Shown: positions 12,101 through 23,470 of the stretch, one piece after another | How the letters are laid out: each line of letters starts with the position of its first letter | Numbering within the stretch: position 1 is the stretch's first letter | NCBI GenBank assembly: GCA_963978545.1 | Contig: OZ021726.1 | Location: 51,567,959-51,631,958, forward strand | Reading direction: 5' to 3' | DNA length: 64,000 nucleotides | Origin: Linyphia triangularis | Lineage: Eukaryota > Arthropoda > Arachnida > Araneae > Linyphiidae | Program-made: the position numbers and the translations under genes | Notes under the pieces: generated by a model | Told to the model about the DNA's origin: nothing | Seen by the model: only the letters and a program-made list of their open reading frames with translations | Databases searched by the model: none

Positions 12101-15100
12101 CTGACTTTTCATGACTGAAGCAAATGATTTTCCATGACTCAAGAAATCGCATTAAAAACATTGAACCTGACTCGAGAATTTTATTATTTTACTAACGCAA
12201 CATAGTAAATTTTACTAACGCAACATAGTAAATAAATTATTGTATATGATTGTAAAATGATTACTATAAGTTTTATATTGAGTAAAAAATCCTTGTTTCA
12301 TGTAAGTAAACTAAGCATAGAAAAATAATACAGTAAAGGTGTTTAAAACAGAGAGAGGTGTGTAACAGAGCTATTAAGGGTAAATAAAACCGAAAAAAAA
12401 TCTGGTGGAATCAATTTGAAATATTAAGGAATTTAGGCTTCTAATATATTCTGTTAACAGAAAACACAAGGCAAGAAGAAAAATATTCATGTTTGTAAAG
12501 GATGCAGTTAGATTGAAGTCGAAGAATTTCTTTTTAACAATATGGATGCGAGCTGCCGCGCTGCTAAGTTATAGAATAACTAAAAATCTAACAGAAATAA
12601 TACGTAAATAATTAGGGTTCTCATACATACTGTTGACAAAAAAACAAGTTTAAAAATAATCATTCTAGTAAAGGATTCAGTCAGATTAAAGTTATACGAA
12701 AGGCAAGCGTAAGTGACTGTCGGCAGAATAATGGAGCGGCACCGCTTGCGTTGAGATGATAATCACTTAAAATGAAGCGCGTTAGCTAGTTCAAATTTTA
12801 CGCAATTCCTTTATTTTTCCAGAATAGTGAAATTCCCTGTTCTGCCGCCACCCTAGATATCTACAAGAGACTTTTCTAATAAATGCAGAGGAATAGGTAC
12901 TCACCATATAATCAGTAACGAAGATACGTCGAAACCAGAAGAAACAGCGAAAAATAATTTTCCATTTTTTGATATTTCAGGTGTTAAAAAAGCTAATCAA
13001 TCTTTAATAATAAGTAAATATTTGAAGAAGGAATAAGGAAATATAAGTAAATTAAATAATCAAATGTTTTGGTATTAACAATGTAAACCAGAGCATACGG
13101 AGTCAAGCCAAAAGTAAAGATTATGAAATTAATTTACTTCAGTTCTTACATTATAAATTTTTTATTCACCGAGACCTACTTGTGTGATGTCACAAGTTTG
13201 GAGTTCAGAAATTCTTTTCATTGGCCAGAGTTTTTAACTGTAACCGTTGTTTCTATCAATAAAGTAAATAAAAACGCAGATGAATCTATGAATCGTCGAA
13301 GTAACAACGAATCGCGATCATGGCGTTTATGACGTCATAGTCACGTGATTTTGCGTGAGATTTTTTGGAATCCATGCAATTCACTGTTTTTCCATGACTT
13401 TTAGGCTTTTTTGTTCAAAATCCATGACTTTCCATGACAAAATTTACCCTATGTCTAAATTCATGACTTTCCCTGACTTTCCATATGCGCGGAAACCCTG
13501 TTGATATAAATCTATGAAACTTTCCACAATTATTTTTTGATATATTAATTTGTCTCCATGAATTTTTTTTATTTAACTTAAAAAAAAAAAAAAAAAAAAA
13601 CTTTTGGAGCTTAGCATACTATGGATTTTATACAGTTTTTGAACAAAATATTTATTTTTATTTTTTTCTCATTACTTTATTGAAAAATCATGAAGTCAAT
13701 TTTTTAAATGAATTATAAAAAGTAGTTTTATGCAAAAATGAAGTGATTTTTAAAAAAAGTTTTTTAGATATATTAAATTTAGGAAATATCAAAATTTTGA
13801 AGTGTTTTAATTTTAAAAAAATATATATTTTTAAAATTTGAAAACTTAAAATAGTTTTTAAAGCATCATACATTACTGCATAAAAAATTTCAGAAAAATA
13901 AAGATTTTAGAATTTTGAGTCCCTTAAATGTAGTAAAACCATGTCAAAAATTATGTATTATGCTCCAAACAATTATTTTATTAGTATGAAAAAATCATTC
14001 AAGTTTATTCTTTCAAGGCAGAAATTTCCATGACAAATCTCTTACTCTCTGTGAACTTGTTTTTTGCTCTGGAACACCTTTACCATAACTCCAAAATAAA
14101 TTAATGTTAGGTCAAAAACTATTTATTTTGGACAAACAGTTCAACTAAAATGAAAAGGTGCAACATAAGTTTTTTACAGTACATTTTTGTATATTTATTG
14201 CAAGATTTATTAATTTTATCATGAAAAGGAGCCATGAAAAGGATTGATTAAGTTTCTTCGGGGGATTTGCTAATGACTGTATAAGTGATCGGCAAATCCA
14301 AAGATGACAGAACACCTTACTACTGAACACTGAAGTAAACAATAAACAAAGAGTTGGCATTATCAAAAGAAAGCTTAAGTGTGACCCCAAAACTCTAAAA
14401 ATCTCATGGCCAAAAGTAGGCATTCAAAAAAGAAAAATTGCTAACCTTCTCGGGTGATCCATTTTCATCCGAGTCATGCTGGGGACTGTGTGAACCACTA
14501 TCATCACCATTCTGCTGCTTTTTGGGTGTTTTGTCATCCTTACCTTTGCGTTTGCTCTTCTTGGCCGACGAACTTGAAGTTTTATTCGGATCCTTAAGGA
14601 AAAGAAAATTACTTACACCACACATCCATTTAGAAAATGTTACACATTCACAAGCAATTTTTTTTTTTAAATTATTATTTGCACTTCACAACTAACCTCA
14701 CAAATAAGAACATCATGAATGAAATAATTACAATAACAAGTTACTTACTTGACCAGGTGGATTCTTTAAAATAAAAGTAGTCAACTTGTGGGTCGAGTCG
14801 AGCTGACCGCTATAGCCACATGCAATACACTTGGTATTAATCACGCCTTTTTTTGGAAGGACAGTCTGGGTGAAAATTAGAAATATTCACATTTAATTGC
14901 AAGAAAAAGTGCTGGACTTGAAATAATTAAATTAAATCACATCTACCTTTGCATTGCTACAAGTATAATCCATTATTTTAATTATTCGATGACGTATTGA
15001 AACCAAATGAATTTTTTTCAATATATTTTAAAGATGAAATGTTATGAAGAAAGTTCAAATAAATTTTCAACCATATACATAAAGAAAATATGTATACGGT

Positions 15101-18100
15101 TGAAATAATAATTTTACATTTTCTCATGCATGATGCAAAGTAAATTTTTCTATCTATTGTAAACTTAGTGGGGATTTAAATGAAAATGAGAAATGAATCT
15201 CAGATAATACATCTCAAATATGCTTATTTTTTATCTTAAACAAAAAATTGAAGGTCAAATCTTTAAAACACAGAAAGTTCCAAATAATAAATGGACAAAG
15301 TATTACTTACAAGTACGGTTTCAGGATTATCGCATGATGCGCACAACACAAATTTCCTGATAAACCCATCCAAGAGGTCCTGAAGCTTAGCAGCTTCATG
15401 AGAGCCATTGACAATGTAACGTTCATTTTTTAAATCACACTGAGTTTGTGCTCCAAGTTCACATCCAAAATATTTTGTAGGATCTATAATGACAAAAAGA
15501 CAAATTATGCAACTTAATTCTTATTATTCTATTAATACATTATTAATTCTTATTCTTTAAATTTTTTTATATGCAAAAAGCAAAAAGAAAAATTATAAAT
15601 GCCAGGAATGTTGACCCATAGTCTCAAACAATAATTTGATTTATTTTTTAAAATCTAAGATTACGTGGTCAAATTAAATTAATAGCCGAGTAATCTATAA
15701 TATACTATAGGACCTAAATAACAATCACACAAAAAACAAAACAAATTACAACTACATCAAATGACAGAAATTAATATAGTAGGTCGAATGTAGGACTTTC
15801 TGGTGTTATGTTGCACCACAATATCATTAAATAGATATTAGTGATTGGGAAAATGTATTCTGGGAGATCTTTCAAGAGGAAACTGTTTCCGAATAGCCTC
15901 TCAGACAATTTGCTTTATTTACCACAGTCCCAGTAGCAGAAACTTTTCTGCCAGTCTGCGACACTAATTAGGATATTAGAAAATAATTTGCAGCGTAATT
16001 TTTTTTTTTTTTTTAAGTTTGCATAAAATACAAAAGCACCTTACTTGTCAATTTTACCAAAAATTCCTGTTTTACATAAACATATAAATTTGGCTAAATA
16101 AATTAAATATTAAAACGGAAATATTTAAAAATATTGTATCTTAAATTAAAATTCTAATCATTCTTTATAAATTCAAACCAAACGGCGAAAGCGATCTTCA
16201 CACTAATCACGGACATAACGGCCGTCACATCAGTTCAAGCTTATGCGAATGACACCAAAACGGCATCGCAATTCTCGCCAATAGCTGCCTGCTATTAAAA
16301 CGGCTTAAATCTAGGTGGAAATTACCACCACTCCAACGCAAATATCGATCACCTTACCGACGCAAATCTTGGCAGTTACATTAAAGTAACAATCTGCAAA
16401 AACGACCATTGTACCAACTTAAGTATCGGCGTTAGCGCCTAATATATCGATATAGAAATCTGGAAATTTATGCAATAGAGACGATTACACTATCGACGTA
16501 ACACTTTACGAAGTTGACTATCACAACTACGTAAATCTCAGTGATGTTGACAGTTATTGAGACGCAAACCTTCGAAATAGGGGTTATTATATCGGCGTAA
16601 CACTTGCCGAAAAGGAACATCGCAAGGACGTAAATATCGGCGATATTTCCCGTCTTAGCAACGCGATTCTTACAGCAGCATAACTTTTAGCGAAGCTAAC
16701 TACTACACACTAACGAGCGAAAGCACATAGAACTTATTATGTTTCTATACAATCTCCTTAAAATCGCGTATGGAGAGCATCCCGATTCCTCTTCATGAAA
16801 AGAAGTGTATCGCGCATGTGCGTTGACTCAAATCACTGTACTTAGAAATCCAACTATAATAAAAAAAAAAATTTGTTAAATTTTTTTTTTTTTTTTTAAA
16901 GGGCGATTTGTAAAATGATCTGCAGGCTGCTGGAAAATCTGCGACGTCCGTCTCCCGTCTCGCATTTTCTGCTACTGGGACCACAGTCTACTCAGAAAAG
17001 GAGACTAGACTGCCAGTCTAAGCGAGGATCAATCATAGAGCATTGTGTATGCTAGTAGTGCATATGTGAGTAAGGCCAAATATTGTGGGTGTTTAGAAAC
17101 TACGAATGAGATTTCATGAACAGTAACAAATTAAAGGAAAAGCAAATTACTTACAAGTAGGAGGTCTATTTAAAGCCTTGGCTACTTCAACCATATTTAC
17201 CATTACAGTTTTGATGCCATTGCCCTTTCCTTCAACCTGTAACAAAAAGAGTAATTTTTAAAACTAAACCATGGATATAAAAGATATGAAACTGATAATC
17301 AATTGGAAACCTTGTTGATAGCCAGAATAGAAATTTGTACACAATTTGAGTGAAAATAAAAATATTTGCATATTTAGAAGTACAATTAAACCCCGTTGAC
17401 GAGAAATCGCTTAACATGAAATCACTTTTAACGCAAAGTAAAAGCAGTTCTCCATACTTAAAACTTAACGTTACTTAATTCGTTTAACACAAATAATTTC
17501 AGTCACCCTATCGATACCGCGTTAACAAGGTTTGATTGTAATAAAATATAGTATATGAATAAAGACATTTTAGTCACTTTTCATGCAGGTGATTGATCAG
17601 CTTAGATCATACGGTAAAAAAGGTCGAATATAAGATAAATGATAAAGAATGAGGAAGTCATTGGGTACCATCACTTGCTCCAATCGTACATTGTTCTTAA
17701 TGACATAACTTAAGATACAATAATCATGAAATATAAAATAATTAGTCATATTAGTATGCAGAAGAGTATCTCAAATCCAGAATCAATGAAATATATAAAT
17801 TGAACTAAAAAAAAAAACCTTACATAATTTTATGTGGTTTTGAAAAACATTTGTTTAACTACTTTGTGAATCGCCATTAAAACTGGTACCTGGGATTTTT
17901 TTTCCCTCAATCACTTTGTTTTCATTGTCATCATTTTTGAATAATTTTTTTCCTTCTTAAAGGTAAAAGTAGGGTGGGGGAAGGTCCCGATTTTAGATAT
18001 TTCCGAATTTTTACTGTGCTTGCAATACAGAAAACTTGTATAGTTTGATATAGTTCATTTCTCAAGAGTCCAATAGATAAGACTTAAGACAAATTCACTT

Positions 18101-18789
18101 TAATAATTTTTTTTCTCTCCAAAATTTCTAGAACTAAAAATCATAAAAAAAGAAAAAGGTTTTAATGGTAAGTTACCTTATACACACAGAAACTATTTTT
18201 TAAAGGCGGACGCGAGTTTGTCCCTGTCTCATAGACTTAATACTTTATTTTTTCTACCACAATTTCTGCCAGAGCATTGCGTAACATCAGTAATAAAAGT
18301 TCACTAAAAAATTTGAAGCTAAAATAACTAGCGTTTCTTTAATATTAGAGTCATTCCAAGCCAGATCATCCAGGCTGGTCATATTTGTCTAAAGTTACCA
18401 TGTACCAAGTTTCAGCCAAATCTGAGAAGGTGGGGTAACGAGCCTCGATGATCTGGCTTGGAATGACTCATTATTACTTCATGTGCTAACTTATAATTAT
18501 TTTTAAAAATAATAAACCACTAGTTATTTTACCATAAAATTTTTTATCCAACTTTTATTACAGATTATAATGCAAGTAATAAAATTTACATACTCCAAAG
18601 CAGTATACCTCTAGAAATCATGGCTGAAAAAAATAAAGCATTAGGTCTATTGGACATGGACAAACTGAATTCCCTTTTTAAAAATTATTCACTATAAAAG
18701 AGAATCTCACTCACCTTGGCCAAGATCTTTGGCATCTTATAGCGATAAAACTGGTCTGACAGACTACGGTTGACATTTACGTTACTCAT
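6199..18789 (-). CDS. eIF5: Eukaryotic translation initiation factor 5 (eIF5), 10 coding exons
   Basis: eIF5 is the GTPase-activating protein for eIF2 in the scanning 43S complex and helps fix start-codon choice. Coding exons on minus: 18715-18789, 17155-17236, 15311-15483, 14749-14865, 14446-14592, 10632-10781, 10346-10507, 7976-8140, 6985-7116 and 6199-6303. All have AG/GT borders and together give one 435-residue frame, close to the usual animal length of about 430. Visible features: N-terminal DQFYRYKMP with the GAP arginine finger at Arg16; a zinc ribbon C100-x2-C103 / C123-x2-C126; a charged Lys/Ser/Asp linker (150-198); a C-terminal W2 HEAT domain (about 225-400) with the acidic-aromatic boxes LEEEVLIDW and [12 protein letters not shown]; and the conserved end DDDFDIDAI. 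Eight of nine introns are phase 0; the one after codon 52 is phase 1. The start is the only ATG that gives the conserved N-terminus. No disruption is seen, so the gene appears functional. Confidence 0.96.
8450..9640 (+). repeat. CG-rich repeat with a 331-bp tandem duplication, in an eIF5 intron
   Basis: This lies inside the intron 8141-10345. It carries the same degenerate phrases as the repeats at 1-4770 and 16165-16700 (for example GGCAATAGCTGC, GCGAAAATAATCACC, ATTATATCGGCGTAA). A second-level tandem duplication is visible: the marker CGTACGTAGGTTC at 9031 recurs as CGTACGCAAGTTC at 9362, and ACTGTACCATGTCTGACA recurs with the same spacing. The unit is therefore about 331 bp. It is non-coding. 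Confidence 0.5.
9641..10345. other. Intron remainder, nothing recognised
   Basis: This is AT-rich intron sequence with a G run near 9878 and an A run near 9908. Open frames here are low-complexity. I see no element ends. Confidence 0.4.
10940..11488 (+). repeat. Truncated relative of the TIR element at 12067-13500
   Basis: Stretches such as AATAATTTTCCATT, GTTAAAAAAGCTAATCAATC and CATGACTTTC near the end ATGCAGGGAAACCATG parallel the last 600 bp of the element at 12067-13500, in the same order and orientation. The left end and target duplication are not recognisable, so this is a decayed or truncated copy. It contains the 56-bp palindrome at 11097-11152. Confidence 0.5.
11097..11152. repeat. 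Perfect 56-bp palindrome
   Basis: The sequence reads identically on both strands without a spacer: ACAGTTTTGATAAGCTTGTG on the left arm, a central TATATATA, and the exact reverse complement on the right. It sits in an eIF5 intron inside a decayed transposon relative. I checked the pairing base by base outward from the centre between 11124 and 11125. Confidence 0.9.
11500..12066 (+). repeat. Interspersed repeat units (CTAACAGAAATAAT family)
   Basis: The phrase ACTAAAAATCTAACAGAAAT, preceded by AAGTTATAG and followed by AGGGTTC and later GATGCAGTCAGATTGAAGTT, occurs here and again inside 12355-12695. Several degenerate units can be counted across 11530-12695. The segment 11841-11925 (CTTCCAGAAGAGTGAAATTC, CTGACATTTCCCTGAA) belongs to a separate family that recurs at 12786-12852 and 20990-21075. 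Confidence 0.45.
12067..13500 (+). mobile_element. TIR DNA element, 6-bp target duplication
   Basis: The element starts CAGGGTTTCCGC and ends GCGGAAACCCTG, a perfect 12-bp terminal inverted repeat. It is flanked by exact 6-bp direct repeats TTGATA at 12061-12066 and 13501-13506. Subterminal regions hold repeated CATGACTTTCC/CCTGACTTTCC motifs, several copies near the right end and two or more near the left. It is 1434 bp long and has no transposase-like frame, so it is non-autonomous. A 6-bp duplication does not fit hAT (8), piggyBac (TTAA) or Tc1/mariner (TA); I leave the superfamily open. Confidence 0.8.
13507..14445. other. Intron remainder, AT-rich
   Basis: This is very AT-rich intron sequence with an A run at about 13580. 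Small open frames here are lysine/phenylalanine-rich translations of AT sequence. No element is recognised. Confidence 0.4.
16165..16700 (+). repeat. CG-rich repeat copy in an eIF5 intron
   Basis: This shares the order of phrases seen at 1815 and 3560: ATTCAAACCAAACGGCGAAA, then ACTAATCACGGACATAACGG, then CGCCAATAGCTGC and the GTATCGGCGTTAGCGCC core. It lies within the intron 15484-17154 in plus orientation, opposite to the gene. It is clearly more CG-rich than the surrounding intron. Confidence 0.5.
17383..17538. mobile_element. MITE with TA target duplication (Tc1/mariner-pogo type)
   Basis: The left end CAATTAAACCCCGTTGACG and the reverse complement of the right end, CAATCAAACCTTGTTAACG, form a roughly 19-bp TIR with four mismatches. 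TA dinucleotides flank both sides (17381-17382 and 17539-17540). At 156 bp it has no coding capacity. Placement in the Tc1/mariner-pogo group rests on the TA duplication only. Confidence 0.6.
18348..18469. mobile_element. Short MITE with 23-bp TIRs
   Basis: The left end GAGTCATTCCAAGCCAGAT continues as CATC and is mirrored exactly at the right end, GATGATCTGGCTTGGAATG then ACTC. It is flanked by identical ATTA tetranucleotides (18344-18347 and 18470-18473). Total length is 122 bp. The superfamily is unclear: the 4-bp duplication could include a TTA or TA core. Confidence 0.7.
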
Positions 18790-18988
18790 GATTGCAGAAT
18801 AAAAGAGAAATCAATAAAGTGGAGGGATGAGAGCTGCTGCTGTAGGTGTAGAAAGAAGAGAGAGAAACTGGCCTGCCAGATTCCCTGCCTGTTGCTGCTG
18901 TAAAGAGAACAGGTTGCTGGGAGATGAGGCTGAGAAGATGAAAAGTCACGATCTGAAAGGCCGTAATTTTTGGTGGCTACTAAGCACC
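18790..18988 (-). other. eIF5: eIF5 5' UTR part of the first coding exon
   Basis: On the minus strand a splice acceptor CTCTTTCAG lies just before 18988, and the following 199 bases lead into the start codon without an upstream ATG. This predicts that the mRNA leader is spliced from an upstream non-coding exon. A second possible acceptor (CTCTTTACAG) lies inside the segment, so the leader may vary. Confidence 0.6.
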
Positions 18989-19324
18989 CTGAAAGAGAAC
19001 AGAAAGTTTTATCAAGAGCAACTCCAAATCATATAGACAGATGAATAACTAAAATTTACACGAAAATCATATTAACAGTTCTCTCCAAAACGAGAACAAA
19101 AGATAAAAGAACCAGCAAAGAAAAAATTAGGTTCATTACTAGTTATACTAAACCATAAAATTTTAGCATAGCTAAAGTTTTGAAACAATAACCTTACAAA
19201 CTTCTTTAAATTAGCCATGGAAAGATTTCAGGATTTTTACTTGTTATTACACAGTGACAGAGTCAAATTGTAAAAAAAATACATATTCAGCACTATTTTG
19301 AACTATAAAATTGTTTAATAAGAC

Positions 19325-19718
19325 CAGGGGTCTATGCAGAAGGAAATTTGGGTCCTTTTAAGGAACCTTCACAAAATTCTATGTTCAAAAAACGGACCCT
19401 TCACAAAATTCCATAGTTAACAAAAGGACCCTTCACAAAATTCTATAATCAACAAAAGGACCCTTCATAAAATTCCAAGTCAAAAATATGAAACCTTCAT
19501 GATATTTCCAGTTTGAAAACGGACCAATTACAAAATTACAAAGTTTGTTTTATGCAAAAAGGAGAAAACGGCTCACTTGCCCACTTGTTGGTTTTAGGAA
19601 GTGACGTCATGGATGCCAAACCATACGCTCAAAATATATAAAATTGGAAATTTTTCGCAAAATTGATATTTTTCCACAAAAATAGGACCCTGCAAAAAAA
19701 CACCTGGATAGACCCCTG
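19325..19718. mobile_element. TIR element with internal 32-bp tandem repeats
   Basis: It starts CAGGGGTCTATGCAG and ends CTGGATAGACCCCTG, an imperfect TIR. The interior (about 19350-19540) has roughly five diverged copies of a 32-bp unit, GGACCCTTCACAAAATTC followed by a short A-rich part. The terminal CAGGGG is hAT-like, but no convincing 8-bp target duplication is visible, so the class is tentative. At 394 bp it is non-autonomous. Confidence 0.6.
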
Positions 19719-20119
19719 AAGATTATATTTGTGTATCAATGTGTGTACAGAACAGTGGTGCAGGCAGGAATTTTCTTTTGCAGGGAGAGTTAGTCCAATA
19801 TAAAGTCCACTAAAAATAATGAAATTGTTTTCAAAATTGTAACCAGTCAAAAAAAGTGGGCATCCGCATAAACAGGGAAAAAGGTGCCAACTTTGATTTG
19901 GCGACAAATTTAGGAAATCGGGTTTAGTTCACACCAGTAACAAAGAATTGATTAAATACTTTAATGAAATAAAATAAATTTATATTCAGATAGTTGGAGA
20001 TAAATAATTGTATACACGATTATAAACCATAACCTTCAAGGAAAAGTAAGCTGTTGCAAAATTTCTGGAACAGGGTTGCAAAAGGATATCCCACAAAAAA
20101 AGATTTGAGAATTAACTGG

Positions 20120-20323
20120 TTAGATATTTAGGTCACTCGAAGCTGCATCCGATAGGACAGATTTAGCTCTTACAGAAAATGGATGAATGCTAGATGGTAG
20201 TGCATTACACAGCCTACCAAGATATGTGTCAAGACTACAATTCCTCAAAGGGCGAGAAGGATCCCACTTTATTCTACAATAGTAGTTAGTGATTAACTTT
20301 TCACGCCTCAGGTCAAGTGGAAG
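20120..20323 (-). pseudogene. LINE retrotransposon fragment (RT/RNase H region)
   Basis: A 68-codon stretch on minus reads LPLDLRREKLITNYYCRI near its start and ends at a stop. The LPLDLRR.KL..YY pattern is, from memory, a recurrent signature of the region between RT and RNase H in jockey/CR1-like LINEs of arthropods. Upstream in the same frame there are immediate stops. This is a short dead fragment in the eIF5 leader intron. No 3' tail or target duplication was found. Confidence 0.45.
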
Positions 20324-20989
20324 TTAACCACTCTGTTAATACTCTTAATGAGTGAGGTGCAAAATGCCCCTGCAGAACAAATACAGACAGCAGTATGGGA
20401 TACAGTATCCAATCAACACAGAAGAGATGCTCCAGCAGAACCACATGCAACTCAATACGAGAGAGAAAAACTTAATCAGGATGGCTATAGAATTTGAGAA
20501 ACAAAATTCCCTGACTTCTAGAAAATTCTACAAAAAAAAAAAAATCAATATGCATCTCTAGCGACGTTATCGAAAAAAAAAAGACAATTTAAAAATATTC
20601 AAATTTAATAAGTAAATGTTCATAAATTAATAAGTTCATCTTAGCCGAATGTGAATATCATAACTAAAATGCACAAACACTTTTAAGACAAAATACTTGA
20701 AAACTTTTTACAGGACGACCACAAAATTTGGTAAAAAAAGTTTCAGGACAGATTTCTAAGAAACTTTTTTAAAAATTTCCCAGATGTATAGATCAAATAG
20801 AACAGTTATGACAAAGTTAATATGCCTATTTTTTAAAAATAATTTTGGCAGTAAAGAAAAGTTTAAATTATTCTGTAACATAAACTTGTAACAATTACCA
20901 CCGCTATTCTCTGGGTACATGACAACAAAATATGGATGAGCGGTTGAACGTACCTTCAAAACAAAGAATAATTGATTTTTATGAAATTT

Positions 20990-21075
20990 AATAGAATTCC
21001 CTGACATCTCCCCCACTTTTTCCAGAATAGGAAAGCTCCCTGACATTTCCTTGATATTCAGGTTCTGTGGCCACT
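20990..21075 (-). repeat. Fragment of a CCCTGA-type TIR element
   Basis: The phrases TTCCCTGACAT, TTTTCCAGAATAGGAAA and CTCCCTGACATTTCC, then GGTTCTGTGGCCAC, parallel 11841-11925 and 12786-12852. Three fragments therefore share one element end. No complete copy is present in the window. Confidence 0.45.
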
Positions 21076-21141
21076 TTGTTTTTAAGTTGGCACTAACATA
21101 TAATAAGAGTGGAATAGTCTTTAAAATCGAAAAAACCTTAC

Positions 21142-21271
21142 CTTACTGCTTGCCAATTGATATCCCACTGCTTCCGGCAATGCATAAACCTTTGTATGCC
21201 TAGTATCGTCAAACTAGATGAACCAAATGACTCTTCCTGGTAGTGAGCTGGATTTCCACGTCCTAAGTGTT
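21142..21271 (-). other. eIF5: Candidate eIF5 leader exon
   Basis: On minus, CCTCTGCAG is an acceptor directly before 21271, and AGTAAG|GTAAGG is a donor after 21142, bounding a 130-bp segment with no long frame. Position and strand fit an alternative non-coding exon of eIF5. A chance pair of splice-like sites cannot be excluded without transcripts. Confidence 0.35.
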
Positions 21272-22845
21272 CTGCAGAGGAAATATTAATTATTTAAAAG
21301 CAGCATTAAATAATTATTAAAAATTAATCAATCCAATTTATTTCTCATTACACAGGAGTTGTGTATTTATGGATTTAGATTTTTTAGAAGCGATTGCTGT
21401 TTTTTTGTATTTAAATTTTTTTCACTAATAAGCAAAAATTGTTTTGATTAGAATTACACATACATTTCACTAAGGACACTTTTGTACTTATTTTTTTAAG
21501 AAAAATACCTTTAAATATAGCATAAAAACTTGTTTTTAGCAAAATATCAATCTTTTTCCATTTTTTGGACATTCTGTGAATAGTAAAGAGAATAATAAAA
21601 ACTTTTGAAAAACACATGAAAGATAAATTATAAAAGTGAAATTTTAAATACATAAGAACCTGACAATATTTAATAACCAATAGTGTTTCAAAACCAAAAC
21701 GCCAATAATTGCCATAGTGCATCTGAACTATCTATGTTGCGACTACATGCATTCTGAAAATTTCGGTCATTGCTTTTTTCCCCCAGTGTTTATCATGTAT
21801 AGAATGATGGAATACTAAGCAATATTAGGCATACCTATAAAACCTTCAAATCAATTTTATTTTCAATTGAACTATCAAAGATCATAAAATGCAACATTCA
21901 AAACATTTTCTATTTATAATTTTAATTCAGAATGCCTGATTACTGGAACATGTATGAACACTGGCTTTTAAATCATGAACCATTTTTAATGCACAACAAA
22001 TGTTTCCATATTTGATAGGAGGATTTTAGCTCTCATATTATTATACACAAACTTAATGAAGTTTAAAAAATTAAGTTCCCAAAATAATAAAGGGGGGGGG
22101 GGTGAGATTGTTCTATATAGAAAATGTAAATTCAAATTATACATATAGTTACTACATCACAGACCTCACCTAGCAAAAGGATTTTTATCAAAATTAATCA
22201 AGTCCAATTAAATATTTTAGCATCACGAAAAATATGTAACCCAGAAAGAAAAATCGTTAAAGGATAAAAAAAATAACAATAAATCTTCACACCAAGCACA
22301 GCAGTAACCCAATGAGATAAATACAAGACTGGTTTAGGTTTTGATATCCTCAATATCTCCAGAAGGAAATATAAAAATGGAGCGGACGCGTCTATAATTA
22401 GCTTCCAGTGCAATAACAGATTTTATTTATAAAAAGAATTACCATGAATATAACTGCTGAAAATGACAGAAGTTAATATGAAGAAATTCTTTTTGTTCCC
22501 CAACCACTAAATACTTATAAACATCATTGAGATAAGAACAAGTCCAACATATGTTATAACAAAGGTCATTAAATAAAAATTAATAAGAAACGATTCAGTG
22601 ATAAAAGTTTACTACAGAGAGAACAGAGAACAAATAAATGCAGGAAAGAGAATACGTAAATATTTACATTTTAAAATATTTTAAATAAACAGGCCAATGC
22701 CCACGTGTCATGCTTAAAACGCAAGTTAAATCTTATCGGATAACTTACAAGGCCAAGTCGGCCATTTTTTATAAAATAACGAAATTTAAGAGGATATTTA
22801 AACATCAAAATAATTTGTGAAAAATATAGCAAAAAAAGCACTTAC
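21272..22845. other. Leader intron / intergenic, nothing recognised
   Basis: AT-rich sequence with a G run near 22093. Minus-strand open frames at 21411-21722 and 22198-22413 have no recognisable domain and an AT-driven composition. Confidence 0.4.
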
Positions 22846-22951
22846 CGATCAAACAAAATAAAGACGTCATATAAAACTGTGAATCTACGCAATTTATCGA
22901 TAAAATAACAGTAGCAGATATGGCGTCAACTGCTCTGTTGCAGTGAAATCC
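22846..22951 (-). other. eIF5: Candidate eIF5 leader exon
   Basis: It is bounded on minus by the acceptor-like TTCTTTTTAG before 22951 and a strong donor GATCG|GTAAGTGC after 22846. It includes ATATGGCGTC (22918-22926, plus), which resembles the YY1/pho motif common near the start sites of housekeeping genes. It may be an internal leader exon or an alternative first exon. Confidence 0.45.
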
Positions 22952-23470
22952 CTAAAAAGAAAAATAATTTTAATTAAAAAGAGAATAACGCAATAACTAC
23001 TTAAATTCCAACATTTCGAATCTTTTCCGCGAACATATCGTAAAAAAGGTATACAAATTGTTTATAATTTAATTCCCTAACCTTTACAAGAATGCTTAAC
23101 TTACCCCTAAAATGGAGAAAATTGAACTGAATCCTACGCAATAGGTGGAGCTGTCCCGTGCGCAAAACTGAATGCCAGATATATAATATGCATAACTAAT
23201 TTCAAATACATAACGTCAAAGCCAAATGCTTGTTACAAGAAAACAATGAAGTAGGTGTTTATTATAATCTGAACATTCGAAACTTAATACTAAAACACAT
23301 GAATTTCAATTAGCCTTACATTTATGGATGTGTTTGATGTTTAAAAAATTATAATCTAATGTCGAAAGCTTCTTTCATTTTAGCTGTCGACAGTGGGGGC
23401 GCTGGTGCCAGGAATTGCCCCAGGGGCTTGTCATCCCCGAATGAGGGACTGACAGGGTGAAAGCAGTCCG

